Of a stretch of 64,000 nt of DNA, positions 23,395 through 33,552 are shown one piece after another (positions within the stretch are counted from its first letter, which is position 1; every line of letters begins with the position of its first letter). The notes beneath the pieces are model-generated. The model ran no database searches, was not told the origin of the DNA, and worked only from the letters and a program-made list of their open reading frames with translations. The translations under genes and the position numbers were made by a program. The DNA is from Saussurea involucrata (lineage: Eukaryota; Streptophyta; Magnoliopsida; Asterales; Asteraceae): positions 39,683,870-39,747,869 of the forward strand of contig CM066317.1 in NCBI GenBank assembly GCA_033807775.1, given 5' to 3'.

Positions 23395-26300
23395 TTAGAT
23401 GGACTTTAATCCCATCCCAATCACCGACTTGTGAACCAAGTCCCTAGCTAACCCCTTCGTCAAGTGGTCCGCTAGATTTTGTTGCGACCGGACAAACTCA
23501 ACCGAGATTACCCCATTCGTGATTAGCTCACGAATCATGCTATGTCTAACACCTAAGTGTCTAGACTTGCCATTATACACTTGGCTATAAGCTTTAGCCA
23601 AAGTTGCCTCACTATCACAACGGATAGAAATGGGTGATATTGGTTTCGGCCATAATGGAATTTCATGGACCAATTCCTTAGCCATTCCGCCTCTTTACCG
23701 GCAGCGGCTAATGCCACAAATTCCGACTCCATAGTCGAACTCGTGATGCAAGTTTGCTTCTTGGAAGCCCAAGAAATGGCACCTCCCCCAAGCAAGTACA
23801 CCCAACCACTCGTGGAAGAGTGATCTTCCAAATTAGTAATCCAACTTGCATCCGAATATCCCTCCAAAACCGAAGGAAATCCGACATATGACAAACCATA
23901 ATCAATGGTTTTCTTCAAGTATTTGAATACTCGTCTTATCGCTTGCCAATGATGAATACTAGGATTACTAGTATATCTACTAAACTTTCCTATGGCAAAT
24001 ACGATATCCGGCCTAGTGCTTGTCATGGCATACATCAAGCATCCTATAGCCTTTGAGTACTCGAGTTGTGACACCGCTTCACCCGAATTGGGCATAAGCT
24101 TCACACTCGGATCCCATGGGGTACTCACCGGAGAACAATCAAAGCAATTAAATTTCTTTAATACTTTCTCAATGTAGTGAGATTGCGTAATGGCAATCCC
24201 TTTGTTCTCACGCTTGATCCTAATACCAAGGATCACTTCCGCCTCTCCCATATCTTTCATGGAGAAACTCAACGACAAAAACTCTTTGGTTTTCCCAACT
24301 TGATTTTGGTCGGTGCCAAAGATCAACATGTCGTCAACATATAAGCAAATGATTACACCGTTACCGGAAGAATCAAATTTGCTATATACACACTTGTCCG
24401 CTTGGTTTATCATAAAACCGTTGGACAAGATAACCTCATCAAATTTCTGATGCCATTGTTTGGGTGCTTGTTTCAGCCCATACAATGATTTTACAAGTTT
24501 ACACACCTTATGCTCCATTCCGGGCATAACAAAACCTTCCGGTTGTTTCATGTAAACTTCCTCCTCCAAGTCACCATTCAAGAATGCCGTTTTGACATCC
24601 ATTTGGTGAATCACCAAATTGTGAATAGCGGCTAAGGCTATCAACAATCTAATAGTGGAGATTCTTGCAACCTGGGCATATGTATCAAAATAATCGATGC
24701 CTTCCCGTTGCCTAAAGCCTTGGATCACTAATCGAGCCTTGAACTTGTCGATTGACCCATCCGCTTTCATCTTCCTTTTGAAGATCCACTTGCAACCCAA
24801 GGGTTTACAACCCGGTGGCAAGTCCGATAATACCCAAGTATTATTCCCCATGATGGAATCCATTTCATCATGTATTGCTTCTTTCCAGAAAGCAATATCT
24901 TGAGACTTCATAGCCTCATCAAATGATTTTGGATCCTCCTCAACACTATAACAGTAAAGGAATTGGGATCCAATCTCATCTCTTGATCCCTCTACCAAGT
25001 ACACTTGGAAATCGGGACCAAAGGATTTTTCAATCCTTCCTCTTTTGCTCCTTCGAAGCATCGGAGATTCGGTTGGAACAATTGCTTGTTCTTCAACCTC
25101 ACTAGTTTCACTAGTATTTGGAACTATGTCCTTAGGCCTCGGCATTGAAGAGAATCTAGTCTCATCAAATATCGCATCTCTCGATTCTATAACGGTGTGA
25201 ATCGCTATAGAATCATTAGGTTCAATAACATAGAACCTATAAGCCTTGGAATGCTCGGCATATCCAACAAAGATGCAATCAATGCCTTTCTCACCCAAAG
25301 TCTTCCTTTTGGGTTCGGGTAGTCGAACGACCGCTCGACAGCCCCAAACTCGAATATAACTCAAGTTCGGCCTTTTCTTGAACCAAAGTTCATATGGGGT
25401 AATCTTGTTCCTTTTATTAGGAACTCGATTCAGCAAATAACAAGCCGTTAACATGGCTTCACCCCAAAATCCATCACTCAAACCCGAGTAGGATAACATA
25501 GAGTTCACCATTTCTTTGAGAACTCTATTTTTCCGTTCCGCCACACCATTTTGCTGTGGTGTATAAGGCGACGTAGTCTCATGAATGATTCCTACGGATT
25601 GGAAAAACATGGGGTCGTAATATTCCCCACCACGATCGGTACGTAAACACTTAATTAAGCCATTCATTTGCAATTCAACCTCCGTTTTAAAAACTTTAAA
25701 TTTAACCAACGCTTCATCTTTTGAGTGTAACAAATAAACATAGCAAAAACGTGAAGCGTCGTCAATAAAAGTGACAACATACTTTTTATTACCAAAAGAC
25801 GGAGTTGAATGCAAATCACAAAGATCACTATGAATTAATTCAAGTACCGAAGAGTCCCTTTTTACGTTAGAAAAAGGTTGTCTAGTGATCTTTGTTAACA
25901 TGCAAGTTTTACACTTATCAGACTTAATATCAAAAGCCGGAATAAGACCGTCTTTTGACATTTCAACCATCCGTTTAAAATTAACGTGACCAAGTCTAGC
26001 ATGCCATAAATTAGAATCAACACAAACATTATTTGCAATAAAAACAGAATTTGAAACAACATTCATTTTATTCAAATTGAACATAAACATATTATTAAGA
26101 AAATAACCAAATCCTACAAAAGAGCCACCCTTTGACAAGATAAACTTGTCCGACTCATAAACTTGCCTATACCCTAACTTATTCAAAATACTACCGGAAA
26201 CCAAATTCTTTCGAATTCGCGGTACAAACAAAACATTAAAAAGTTCAACTACTTTGCCAGAACTAAATTCTAGCCTAACTAAGCCTCTTCCAAGAATGGG

Positions 26301-27368
26301 AGCCATCGACTCGTTCCCCATGCGAAGCATTGATCCGTCTTCAACCGGTTCCAAAGAAGTGAACCAACGGCGATCTTTGCACACATGACTTGTAGCACCC
26401 GAGTCGATCCACCAAGCAACATCATCATCCTGCACATAAAATGATTCGGATATCAGTGGCACATAATCCAAATTTGAATTAAAACCAAAGTCAAGAAACT
26501 GACCTTGCCGTGGGTTTTGATCCTTGGATCCTTTCCCACTTCCACTCGTGCTTGCTCCACCCTTATTCTTGACAACCCGACAATCCCGCTTGAGATGGCC
26601 GGTCATCCCACAGGTCCAACAGGTTAAAGTAACCTTTTTATTGGGCCCTTTCTTAGCATCATTGAACTTCCGTTTTCCTTTGAACTTGTTAGTTTTCCCC
26701 TCTTCCACCATGTTCACCGAAGGTGCAGAAACCTCTTTAATCTTAGGTTTCTCAGCCTCTTGCGCCCGAAGAGATTCCTCTATGCGCAAGTGACTACCGA
26801 GTTGTACAAGAGACAACTCTTCCTTCTTGTGTTTCAACATATGTTTAAAGTCTTTCCAAGAGGGGGGCAGTTTATCAATAATGCTTGATACGGAGATGGA
26901 TTCGTCCATCTTCATATTATATTGAGCATATTGGCCTAAAATGCGAAGGAGCTCATTGTATTGCTCCATCACCGGCCTTGAGTCCACCATTTTGTAATTA
27001 TTAAAATTACTCACGAGGAACTTCTTACTAGAAGCATCCTCGGCCATGTATTTGGACTCGAGAGAATCCCATAGCTCTTTGGAGGATTCCACATTTTGAT
27101 AAATATCGAAGAGGGAGTCACACATACCGTTCAAGATGTGGCCACGACAGATGTAGTCGTCATTCTCCCACTTGCCGCGACGTCGGGTAACCTCCAGCGT
27201 CTCGTTCTCCATCAGCTCCGGTATCGGGGTGCTTAGCACATACACCACCTTCAACGTTGTCAACAAGAAATGCATCTTCTTCTGCCATCTACGGAAATCC
27301 ACTCCTTCAAACTTCTCAAGTTTTGTGAACTTGGAAGTCATGTCTCTCACGGACTGATCATTCACCAT
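23395..27368 (-). pseudogene. pol: Copia-C Gag-Pol polyprotein, one late frameshift
   Basis: The frame runs from ATG at 27368 for about 1,270 codons. Gag begins MVNDQSVRD and includes GVDFRRWQKKM and a CCHC knuckle CWTCGMTGHLKRDC at about residue 250. Protease is WWIDSGATSHVC (about 318). Integrase has HARLGHVNF ... CKTC, then HSDLCD, RTDRGGEY and VAERKNR. RT has YVDDMLIFGT at about residue 1010 and a Q in VDTYAQVAR-type sequence where P is usual. RNase H has SSTMESEFVALAAAGKEAEWL, after which one base is lost (about 23668) and the last 96 codons continue in another frame to 23395. gag and pol share one frame with no stop, unlike Copia-A and Copia-B. Confidence 0.93.
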
Positions 27369-27384
27369 CTCTCTCGTGATAAGT

Positions 27385-27398
27385 AAATATCTCTTACG
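27385..27398 (-). promoter_or_regulatory. Self-complementary primer-site candidate of Copia-C
   Basis: Two bases inside the 5' LTR border the minus strand reads CGTAAGAGATATTT. It does not begin TGG and resembles no tRNA 3' end I know. It is exactly complementary to 14 bases in the LTR at 27485-27498. In the RNA the two would pair across about 86 bases. Confidence 0.55.
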
Positions 27399-27484
27399 AT
27401 TGTTGGAGGAATTCGAAAGAGATGAGGAATTGGTGATCGTAACAACTTGGATAAAACGCAGAGATCGCGTGAGAGCTCGCTTTC

Positions 27485-27498
27485 CGTAAGAGATATTT
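27485..27498 (-). promoter_or_regulatory. LTR stretch complementary to the Copia-C primer-site region
   Basis: The minus strand reads AAATATCTCTTACG, a perfect 14-bp partner of 27385-27398. It lies about 90 bases downstream of the TATA box, so probably inside R/U5 rather than at the RNA 5' end. Confidence 0.5.
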
Positions 27499-27583
27499 CG
27501 ACCCTATATGCCTGGGTATCACGAAATTCTCTAGGGGATAATCTCTTTGTTTCGGTGTATCGATTAAGGCGCTAATCGATTCA

Positions 27584-27592
27584 TATATATAC
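27584..27592 (-). promoter_or_regulatory. TATA box of Copia-C 5' LTR
   Basis: The minus strand reads TATATATAT, the only strong TATA in the LTR. It is missing from the deleted left LTR. Confidence 0.65.
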
Positions 27593-27720
27593 ACTTTAGA
27601 AATGTAACCTACGCTGTATTGTTTTAGGAAATAATCATCTCAATTAATGAGATTTGATTGTGGACATAATGACGTCGGTTACAAAATGAGAGTTACAAAA
27701 GAGAAAGAATCCCTGACGCC

Positions 27721-27888
27721 GGCGCTACTTCCCGCGCTACATAAGTAGCGCCAAAAGGGGCGCGGGAAACATTCCAGAGCCCGGCGCTACTTCCCGCGCT
27801 AGATAAGTAGCGCCAAAAGGGGCGCGGGCAACATTCCAGAGCCCGGCGCTACTTCTCGCGCTAGATAAGTAGCGCCACAAGTGGCCCC
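27721..27888. repeat. 62-bp GC-rich hairpin repeats in Copia-C right LTR
   Basis: Units start at 27721, 27783 and 27845, with GGCGCTACTT ... AAGTAGCGCC stems and an overlapping CCCGCGC ... GCGCGGG stem. They sit in U3 upstream of the TATA box, where enhancers lie in other LTRs. Confidence 0.94.
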
Positions 27889-28081
27889 GACGCCCAGCTC
27901 ATGAAACCACTTTGTAACTTATCGATTTTAACCGTCCAACAATCCCGGGTTCTAGTTAGATTACACGAGTGTGCACTCCACACCTCCTAACTCATGTTAT
28001 AGCTTAGCTAACAACCCCATTATTACCTTTGTGAATCCAACTACACAAAATGGACCGATGATTTCACTAAAATCACCAACA

Positions 28082-28086
28082 TTACA
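28082..28086 (+). repeat. Copia-C target site duplication (right)
   Basis: TTACA is identical to 22444-22448. Confidence 0.95.
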
Positions 28087-28237
28087 TTTCAAAAATCAAG
28101 AAAAACCCTAATCTTCATTAAGACATTTTTGTCTGAATGAAATGGACAAAATTCGAAAAATCTTAATGGAAAATTATTTCCACATTAAGATAATTCTTAT
28201 TTGTTAACATCTTTGGTTGAACTGATAATACAGAGAA

Positions 28238-30904
28238 ATGGCATCTTCAAAAATCAATGTCACCGCTGAGTCCATCTCCACTGACTCTGAGGAAGTGGAC
28301 ATCGTCAAAGCCCCTCAGGTTAAGTTCGAGCTGGATCAACTAGATTGGACCAAGGCCAACAATCTCTCAGCTCTTCTCGAGTTTCCTCCTCGGAAGCAAG
28401 TATCACATCTGGACGATGCTGTAAGTTTTCTGAAGAACAGCCCCATCTACACAGCCCTGACCATAACACCTCCTGCAAGTCAGCGGCTCTTATCCCAGTT
28501 CTGGTACTCTGCCAGACACACTGAGCTACCCTCTGCCAAAGATGCATCCAAAACCATCGACTGCATACTCAGCGATACTGAGTATGGCACCATCAAGATA
28601 ACCCCTGCCATAATCCGAAAAGCCCTGAACTTCCCAAATGCCACCAAAGAAAAACCCTTCGTTCCATTCCCTGACCATAAGAAGCATGCTGACAGAGAAG
28701 AAATAATTGCTTTTCTCGATGCAATGGGTTACATCTGGGAAACAGGAAGGGACAAGAAGCCTGAGAAGAAGCTGACGCTGATAAAGAAATCCAAGATGCC
28801 CAGCGAGATGAACTTCATCTTCGCACATCTGATCAGCTGCATGACAGCGAAGTCCGGCTCTTCTGATCAAGCCGCCCAACCTCAGCAGTCCATGGGATAC
28901 GCACTGCTGAAAGGTCTAAACATTGACTGGGCCTCCATTATTTATGATGACCTGATTCAACGTGTCGATTCTGCCGCTGACAGACCAGCATGGGTTCCTT
29001 ACCCACGATTCATCAGCGCCATCTTTCAATATGGACTAAAGGACAGCTATCCTGAAGAGGGTGATTTGAAACTTTCTCAGATTGGCCCTAAAGTTCTCGA
29101 CTTCAAGCCTGTCGCAAATGAGGTACGTCTCTCTACTCTTCTCACTCTTCTAAATTCTCCGCTTTCTGTGGCTCCTTCAGCGACAATACCCATCGCTGAT
29201 ACCCCGGCCACAAAATCCTCTCCTTCTAAGAAAAGGAAACCCTCTCACACCCAACTTGATTCCAAAAGGATCAAGAAAACCAAGGAGCAACCCCAGCAAT
29301 TCCATGCTGAAGACTCCTCAGCTCATTCTGAAGAGCTGAAGGAAAGTTCCGTGGTACGCTCTGCCACACCCGTGCAAGCCATCCCTCCAATCCAGACTTC
29401 AGCGTCTCTAAACGCTGAGGTTAGAAACTTGGAAACTACCCAACCTCCCTCAGTCTCTCAAAAGACTGATGAAGTGATTATCAGCGATTCCAACGCTGAA
29501 CTCAGAACCCGAACCCCAATCTTATCCTTCGCTCCTCCCTCCACTTCTTTGGACACTCCTCCAGCTAACACTGGAGATGCCATCATTCCAGAGGCCACCG
29601 CTGATGCTTCTCAACAAATGATGAAGAAAGGACCTGCAGAGATCACCATACCTCACCGTACTTTCGAAGAGGATATGGAACATTATTCAGGAACTTGCAA
29701 CTTTGACGAGTTCATCAATCCTCCTGCAGGTACAAATCCCACCTTAAACACTGTAACTCTACCTGAAACTTCTGAGCTTTCCTTTGTTCACAAGTACTTA
29801 TATATTACAGGTCCTAATTTGGGAGACATCAACGCTTCTCTGAAGTCCGTGGAAACAAAGCTGACCAGTCTCACCACCACACTCTCCAACAACTCAACAG
29901 CTGTAACAAACGCTGGAGAAAATTTGACAAAGCTGACAACGGTGGTGGAGAAGAAAGCTTCCACTGAAGACATCAAGGGACTTGATAAGACTCTCGCCGA
30001 TTTTGCCAAGGTGCTCTCTGACATCTACACTGACTACACCAGCCTCAAAAGCTCAGTTTCGACCATGTCCAGCGAAGTAACAACGCTGAAGACATCGGTT
30101 GGAAAACTCGAGGGTTATATGTCAGCAGTCAAGACTGACTTAGGCTCTGTAAAGACCGACGTTAGTTCTATGAAGACGATGATCGAGACGCTGGTCATCA
30201 AGGAAAATAATCCAGCTCCTGCTCCTGCCCCTGCCCCTATTTTGTAATCTTTCACAGCGGCAGATCGCACAGAGCTGAAGAAAATCACGCCTGCTATTTC
30301 TGGCCTAGAAGACAGAATAGCAAAGCTTGAAGGTTGTGTGAAAATCTCTGGCCTAGAAGACAGAGATAACACCAACGCTGAATCTACCCATTCCTCCCCC
30401 AGTCATCATGAGAAAGAGGGGGAGAAGAGCGCTGAACATTTCAAGGAGAAGAGCGCTGAAGATCTAAACAAAAGCGCTGAAGACCTTTCCCATGATGAAT
30501 CTATCAGGGGAGAGAGGAATGAAGATCTAACCGCTGGACCTCAGGGAGATGAAAACCCTGAGGGAACCGAGAAGCTCGCCTCTGTATCTGAGGGGGAGCA
30601 ACTCGAAGAAGATGCTGAGGAATCCGAAGCAGAAGAAGATGAAGACATCGACATCCCTGAAAATGAACCATCCTTCTCTCCAGGAAAGGATGATGATGAT
30701 GATGATGATGATGAAGATGACGATGATTTCTTTATCGTCAAACCTGCTCCAAGGATCAAAGCTCTTAAGGGAATCTCAATAAAAGAACCTTCAGGGGAGA
30801 AGACAAAGACAAAGCCCTCAGCCTCTGGCGCTGAGAAAAGCAAAGGCAAAGGCCTCGCTGAATTTGAAAATCTGGCGATCTTGCTTGAAAAGCCGGTTTG
30901 TCAG
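28238..30904 (+). pseudogene. Copia-B extra ORF (aORF), first coding part
   Basis: A 669-codon ORF starts at the ATG four bases after a good splice acceptor. TAA at 30245 interrupts it, and it then resumes in the same frame to 30904. It contains LLSQFWYSA and KITPAIIRKALNFP, then LDAMGYIWE, KMPSEMNFIFAHLISC and IDWASIIYDDL. The last blocks align with YDYASILMEDM in the Copia-A extra ORF, so the two ORFs are homologous. Downstream come a Ser/Thr-rich coiled-coil-like region and an acidic tract with eight GAT codons. A GT...AG segment at 29730-29810 (81 bases, in frame) could be an optional intron. Function is unknown. The TAA may be a decay mutation. Confidence 0.75.
30689..30712 (+). repeat. 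(GAT)8 microsatellite coding for Asp in the Copia-B extra ORF
   Basis: Eight GAT codons are followed by GAA GAT GAC GAT GAT, giving a long acidic run. Confidence 0.95.
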
Positions 30905-31079
30905 GTACACTAAACTTTACTTATATTCTTTCCCTGAACATCTCATACACAATCAGTTCTCTACTCAATAACCTCTCTACGCATCCACAATCTTTTTCTA
31001 TCTTTTCTACCCATGTTCTTCTACCCAGTTCTTATTTGTAAGATCGCTGCGTTTCAGCTAGTCCTCTCCCCTGTTTGAG
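30905..31079 (+). other. Probable intron of the Copia-B extra ORF
   Basis: The first part reads into a stop right after CAG|GTACAC. The second part is open from GATATCGCT at 31080. Joining 30904 to 31080 keeps one frame. The acceptor would be TTTGAG, weaker than CAG. A TTTCAG at 31052-31057 gives the wrong phase. An alternative is a frameshift in a continuous exon. Confidence 0.45.
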
Positions 31080-32318
31080 GATATCGCTGAAGGCTCCACA
31101 ATTGCGACTTCACAAATAATTCCAGCTGCCGCTGAAGAAATAATCCCAGTCTTGGATTTAATCTCTGAGACTGATGAACCAGAAGAACAACCTCTCTCGC
31201 ACAGAAACAGACCTTCCTCAGCTCCTCAAAAGCTGAGTGAAGAGGATCAAAAGAGAAGAGAAGAAATGATAAAGCGATTCGAGGATCAGCGAATCATTCT
31301 AAGGCGTGATCAACTGCCTTCAGTTCCTCCTAAGTTCAGAATTTCAAAAGCTGAATACCTGGAACACCTCAGAGCTGAACGCCTCATTGCTGAAAGGAAG
31401 GAAGCTGAAGAGAAAGACAGAGAATACGCCATCAAGCTCACTCAAGAATCTGTCAAAGACCCCAAGCTGAAGCGTGTTCCCATTCAAATACAACGAAAGC
31501 TGTGGGAAGAAGCCCAGAAGATCGTGGAAAAGAAAACTGAAGTTTCTCAGACCACCCTGATCTGGTGTAAAGAAAAAATTCACTTCAGATATCGTCCAGC
31601 GAAGATCAACAAGGTATTCATCTCTGGAAAAACCTCTATCGGAGTACCTATTGTTGACATCAAACTGTTCAGAGAAGATGGCAAATCTGAAACCTTTCGC
31701 GTTGACACTGTAAAAAGGTATGGTCTCTCTGAATGGCTGGAGATGAGGTTAGCTATCCAATCGTCACAATCTAAGTACAAGGATCATTTCGAAAAGCTGA
31801 TAAACAGACAGATCGACTTGATATCTTCTTGTGTGGATATTCCTCCTGTTCCTGATCTAAAGCTGAAAAGAAAAAGGGGCTCTCCAAAGAAGAAACGTCA
31901 AGATTCAAACTCAGGTCCGGTCATACGAAATGAAACTGGAATTGGTTTCTCTCGCGCTGAAGTACTTGGTCCTGATCCTGATCTATCTGCCCTTGACATC
32001 TCTCTGCCACCATGTGAACTTTTCGTCCCTGGTAAAGTCATCAGTAATCCTTATGGAATATTCTTTCTTGACTACGACGGACGTAAATGCTTTCAACGGA
32101 TCGCTGAGCTTCCAATCACTCCAATCGAACAGCTCAGAGATCTCATCTACTGGTGTGACTTCAGAAAGGACATTAAGGCACGACACCTAAAACCCTTGAT
32201 CTTTCAAGAAGCGCTGAACAAAAGAAAACGAGGTGTAACGGTTCCTGACTGGATGATCCCCACTGAAAAGATGACCCTTGATGAACTTCTCATTAAGGAA
32301 GAACCTTTTGAAAACTGA
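31080..32318 (+). CDS. Copia-B extra ORF (aORF), second coding part
   Basis: About 412 open codons reach a TGA at 32316. A charged coiled-coil region (ERLIAERKEAEEKDREY) leads into VFISGKTSIGVPIVDI and LFREDGKSETFRVDTVKRYG. The latter resembles FEVLREDGKVYYFTEADFDE in the right-hand Copia-A extra ORF. A Lys/Arg patch (KRKRGSPKKKRQ) near 31870 could be a nuclear localisation signal. The part ends 250 bases before the polypurine tract. No enzyme motif was recognised. Nuclear targeting and motif binding are hypotheses. Confidence 0.7.
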   Translation, partial: DIAEGSTIATSQIIPAAAEEIIPVLDLISETDEPEEQPLSHRNRPSSAPQKLSEEDQKRREEMIKRFEDQRIILRRDQLPSVPPKFRISKAEYLEHLRAERLIAERKEAEEKDREYAIKLTQESVKDPKLKRVPIQIQRKLWEEAQKIVEKKTEVSQTTLIWCKEKIHFRYRPAKINKVFISGKTSIGVPIVDIKLFREDGKSETFRVDTVKRYGLSEWLEMRLAIQSSQSKYKDHFEKLINRQIDLISSCVDIPPVPDLKLKRKRGSPKKKRQDSNSGPVIRNETGIGFSRAEVLGPDPDLSALDISLPPCELFVPGKVISNPYGIFFLDYDGRKCFQRIAELPITPIEQLRDLIYWCDFRKDIKARHLKPLIFQEALNKRKRGVTVPDWMIPTEKMTLDELLIKEEPFEN

Positions 32319-32569
32319 TATAATCTCCTTTTTCTCTATTGTATCAGTTATCCTTCTATACTTGTAATTTATTTCGCTTGTACTTGTAATCTTTCTGTTC
32401 TTCATTGTAACCTGATTCAAGGATTTAAAGAAAGATTTCAGCGAATGTACTTTACTCCATCAGTACTGAAAAGATCCCAGAAAACAGTAAAAGGGACAAA
32501 TATTTTATGAGTTCTTTTTATCCTTATGTTTTCATTAAATAGCAATTTTCTTTGTTGCTATGTCATAAT

Positions 32570-32584
32570 CAAATAGGGGGAGAT
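32570..32584 (+). promoter_or_regulatory. Copia-B polypurine tract
   Basis: AAATAGGGGGAGATT directly precedes the 3' LTR. It primes plus-strand synthesis in this family type. Confidence 0.9.
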
Positions 32585-33552
32585 TGTTGATCCAAACCCT
32601 CAGTGATTTGATAATGACCCTCTCTTATACTTAGTGAAAATTGTAAGTAAACAATATGTATCAGAGTTTCACTATCGCTGATAAGTACTAAGATCTTACA
32701 GTACCGCTGATAGGAACTCTCGCTCTTTAAATTAAACATTCAGCGAACACTGTTCACCATTAATGCTCTGAGTCTGTTCAGTCATTATGGTGATCGCTGA
32801 TAAGTTAGTTGTTTACTTATGATCCCTGAAGACAAGTTTCACGTCAACAAAGGTTCTACGCTGAAGTCGAAGATCAAGCTCAAGAACCGGCGACAAGTCT
32901 CCTAATGAACTGATGCGGATTAGCGAAGACTCAGATTTGTCCACTCAACGTGAAGTATCAAGTACAAGACTTCAGCTATCGCTGAACTTTATCATCTGCT
33001 GAATAGTAAATGATAATCGCTGAATCAACGAAAGCTGATCATGAAGTCCTCCGTACAAAGTACTTTTGTCTTAACCACCCTTGCACGCCTCCGTACGAAA
33101 TGTCAGAAAAGAACCTCCGAAAATCTGAAATCGTACAACCACTCTGATACTACTCTGTTCATCCTTACGGCTACTAAGGTTGTCAACCAAGGTCAATGAC
33201 ATGCAACCAACCGGCTGATGACACGTGTAAAGTGTATACTGACTTGCATTAAATGCATGCAGTATATAAAGAGATGAACTCACTTCTTTTGAAGTAACTT
33301 GCTAACTCTGGACAAATTCAAATCTCTCTCAAGATAGGATTTTATTAGTAATCTCCTTATCTTTCTTAGTGCAAGAAATCTTAGTGTTCCAACTTGTTTA
33401 GATTTAGGTTTATCCTTAATCTTGTTTCCGCAACAAGCTGTAAATTGTTAATGATTTATCAATAAACAATTTAGAAAAGTAAAATCTGTGTGTTTGTATT
33501 CAACCCCCCCCCCCCCCCTTCTACAAACTTGTATAGGCCTTCGGGACCAACA
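32585..33552 (+). repeat. Copia-B 3' LTR
   Basis: This is 968 bp, with four substitutions against the 5' LTR and a C-run of 15 instead of 19. The right flank CAGCA does not repeat the left flank CACAC. Confidence 0.97.

Larger units (their letters stand above)
22449..28081 (-). mobile_element. Copia-C: nearly intact Ty1/copia element, minus strand
   Basis: TG...CA LTRs (437 and 681 bp) are flanked by TTACA. One long polyprotein lies on the minus strand with gag, PR, IN, RT and RH in one frame and no extra ORF. The left LTR has lost 244 bp relative to the right. The site next to the 5' LTR does not resemble a tRNA primer site. It is the innermost and therefore youngest insertion of the nest. 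It lies in the putative leader intron of the Copia-B extra ORF. Confidence 0.96.
27401..28081 (-). repeat. Copia-C 5' LTR, full length (681 bp)
   Basis: TGTTGGAGG...CACCAACA on the plus strand, bordered by TTACA at 28082. On the minus strand U3 holds three 62-bp hairpin units, then a TATATATA box near 27584-27592 and the segment complementary to the primer-site region. Confidence 0.95.
14869..33552 (+). mobile_element. Copia-B: young Ty1/copia element with extra 3' ORF, hosting Copia-C
   Basis: Near-identical LTRs (972 and 968 bp) differ at four bases plus a C-run of 19 versus 15. Between them lie a perfect initiator tRNA-Met primer site, an intact gag, pol with a frameshift, a stop and a small deletion, an extra ORF with its own promoter-like region and introns, and a polypurine tract. 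It sits within Athila ORF3. The flanks are CACAC on the left and CAGCA on the right, so there is no convincing 5-bp duplication. CGCTGA/TCAGCG motifs are abundant throughout. Confidence 0.95.

Noticed and set aside
29123..29180. 58-nt GT...CAG intron candidate in the Copia-B extra ORF
   Set aside because: Removing it would break the open frame, and it is shorter than usual plant introns.
30541..30849. Minus-strand Ser-rich ORF
   Set aside because: It is the antisense of the GAT/GAA-rich acidic tract of the Copia-B extra ORF.
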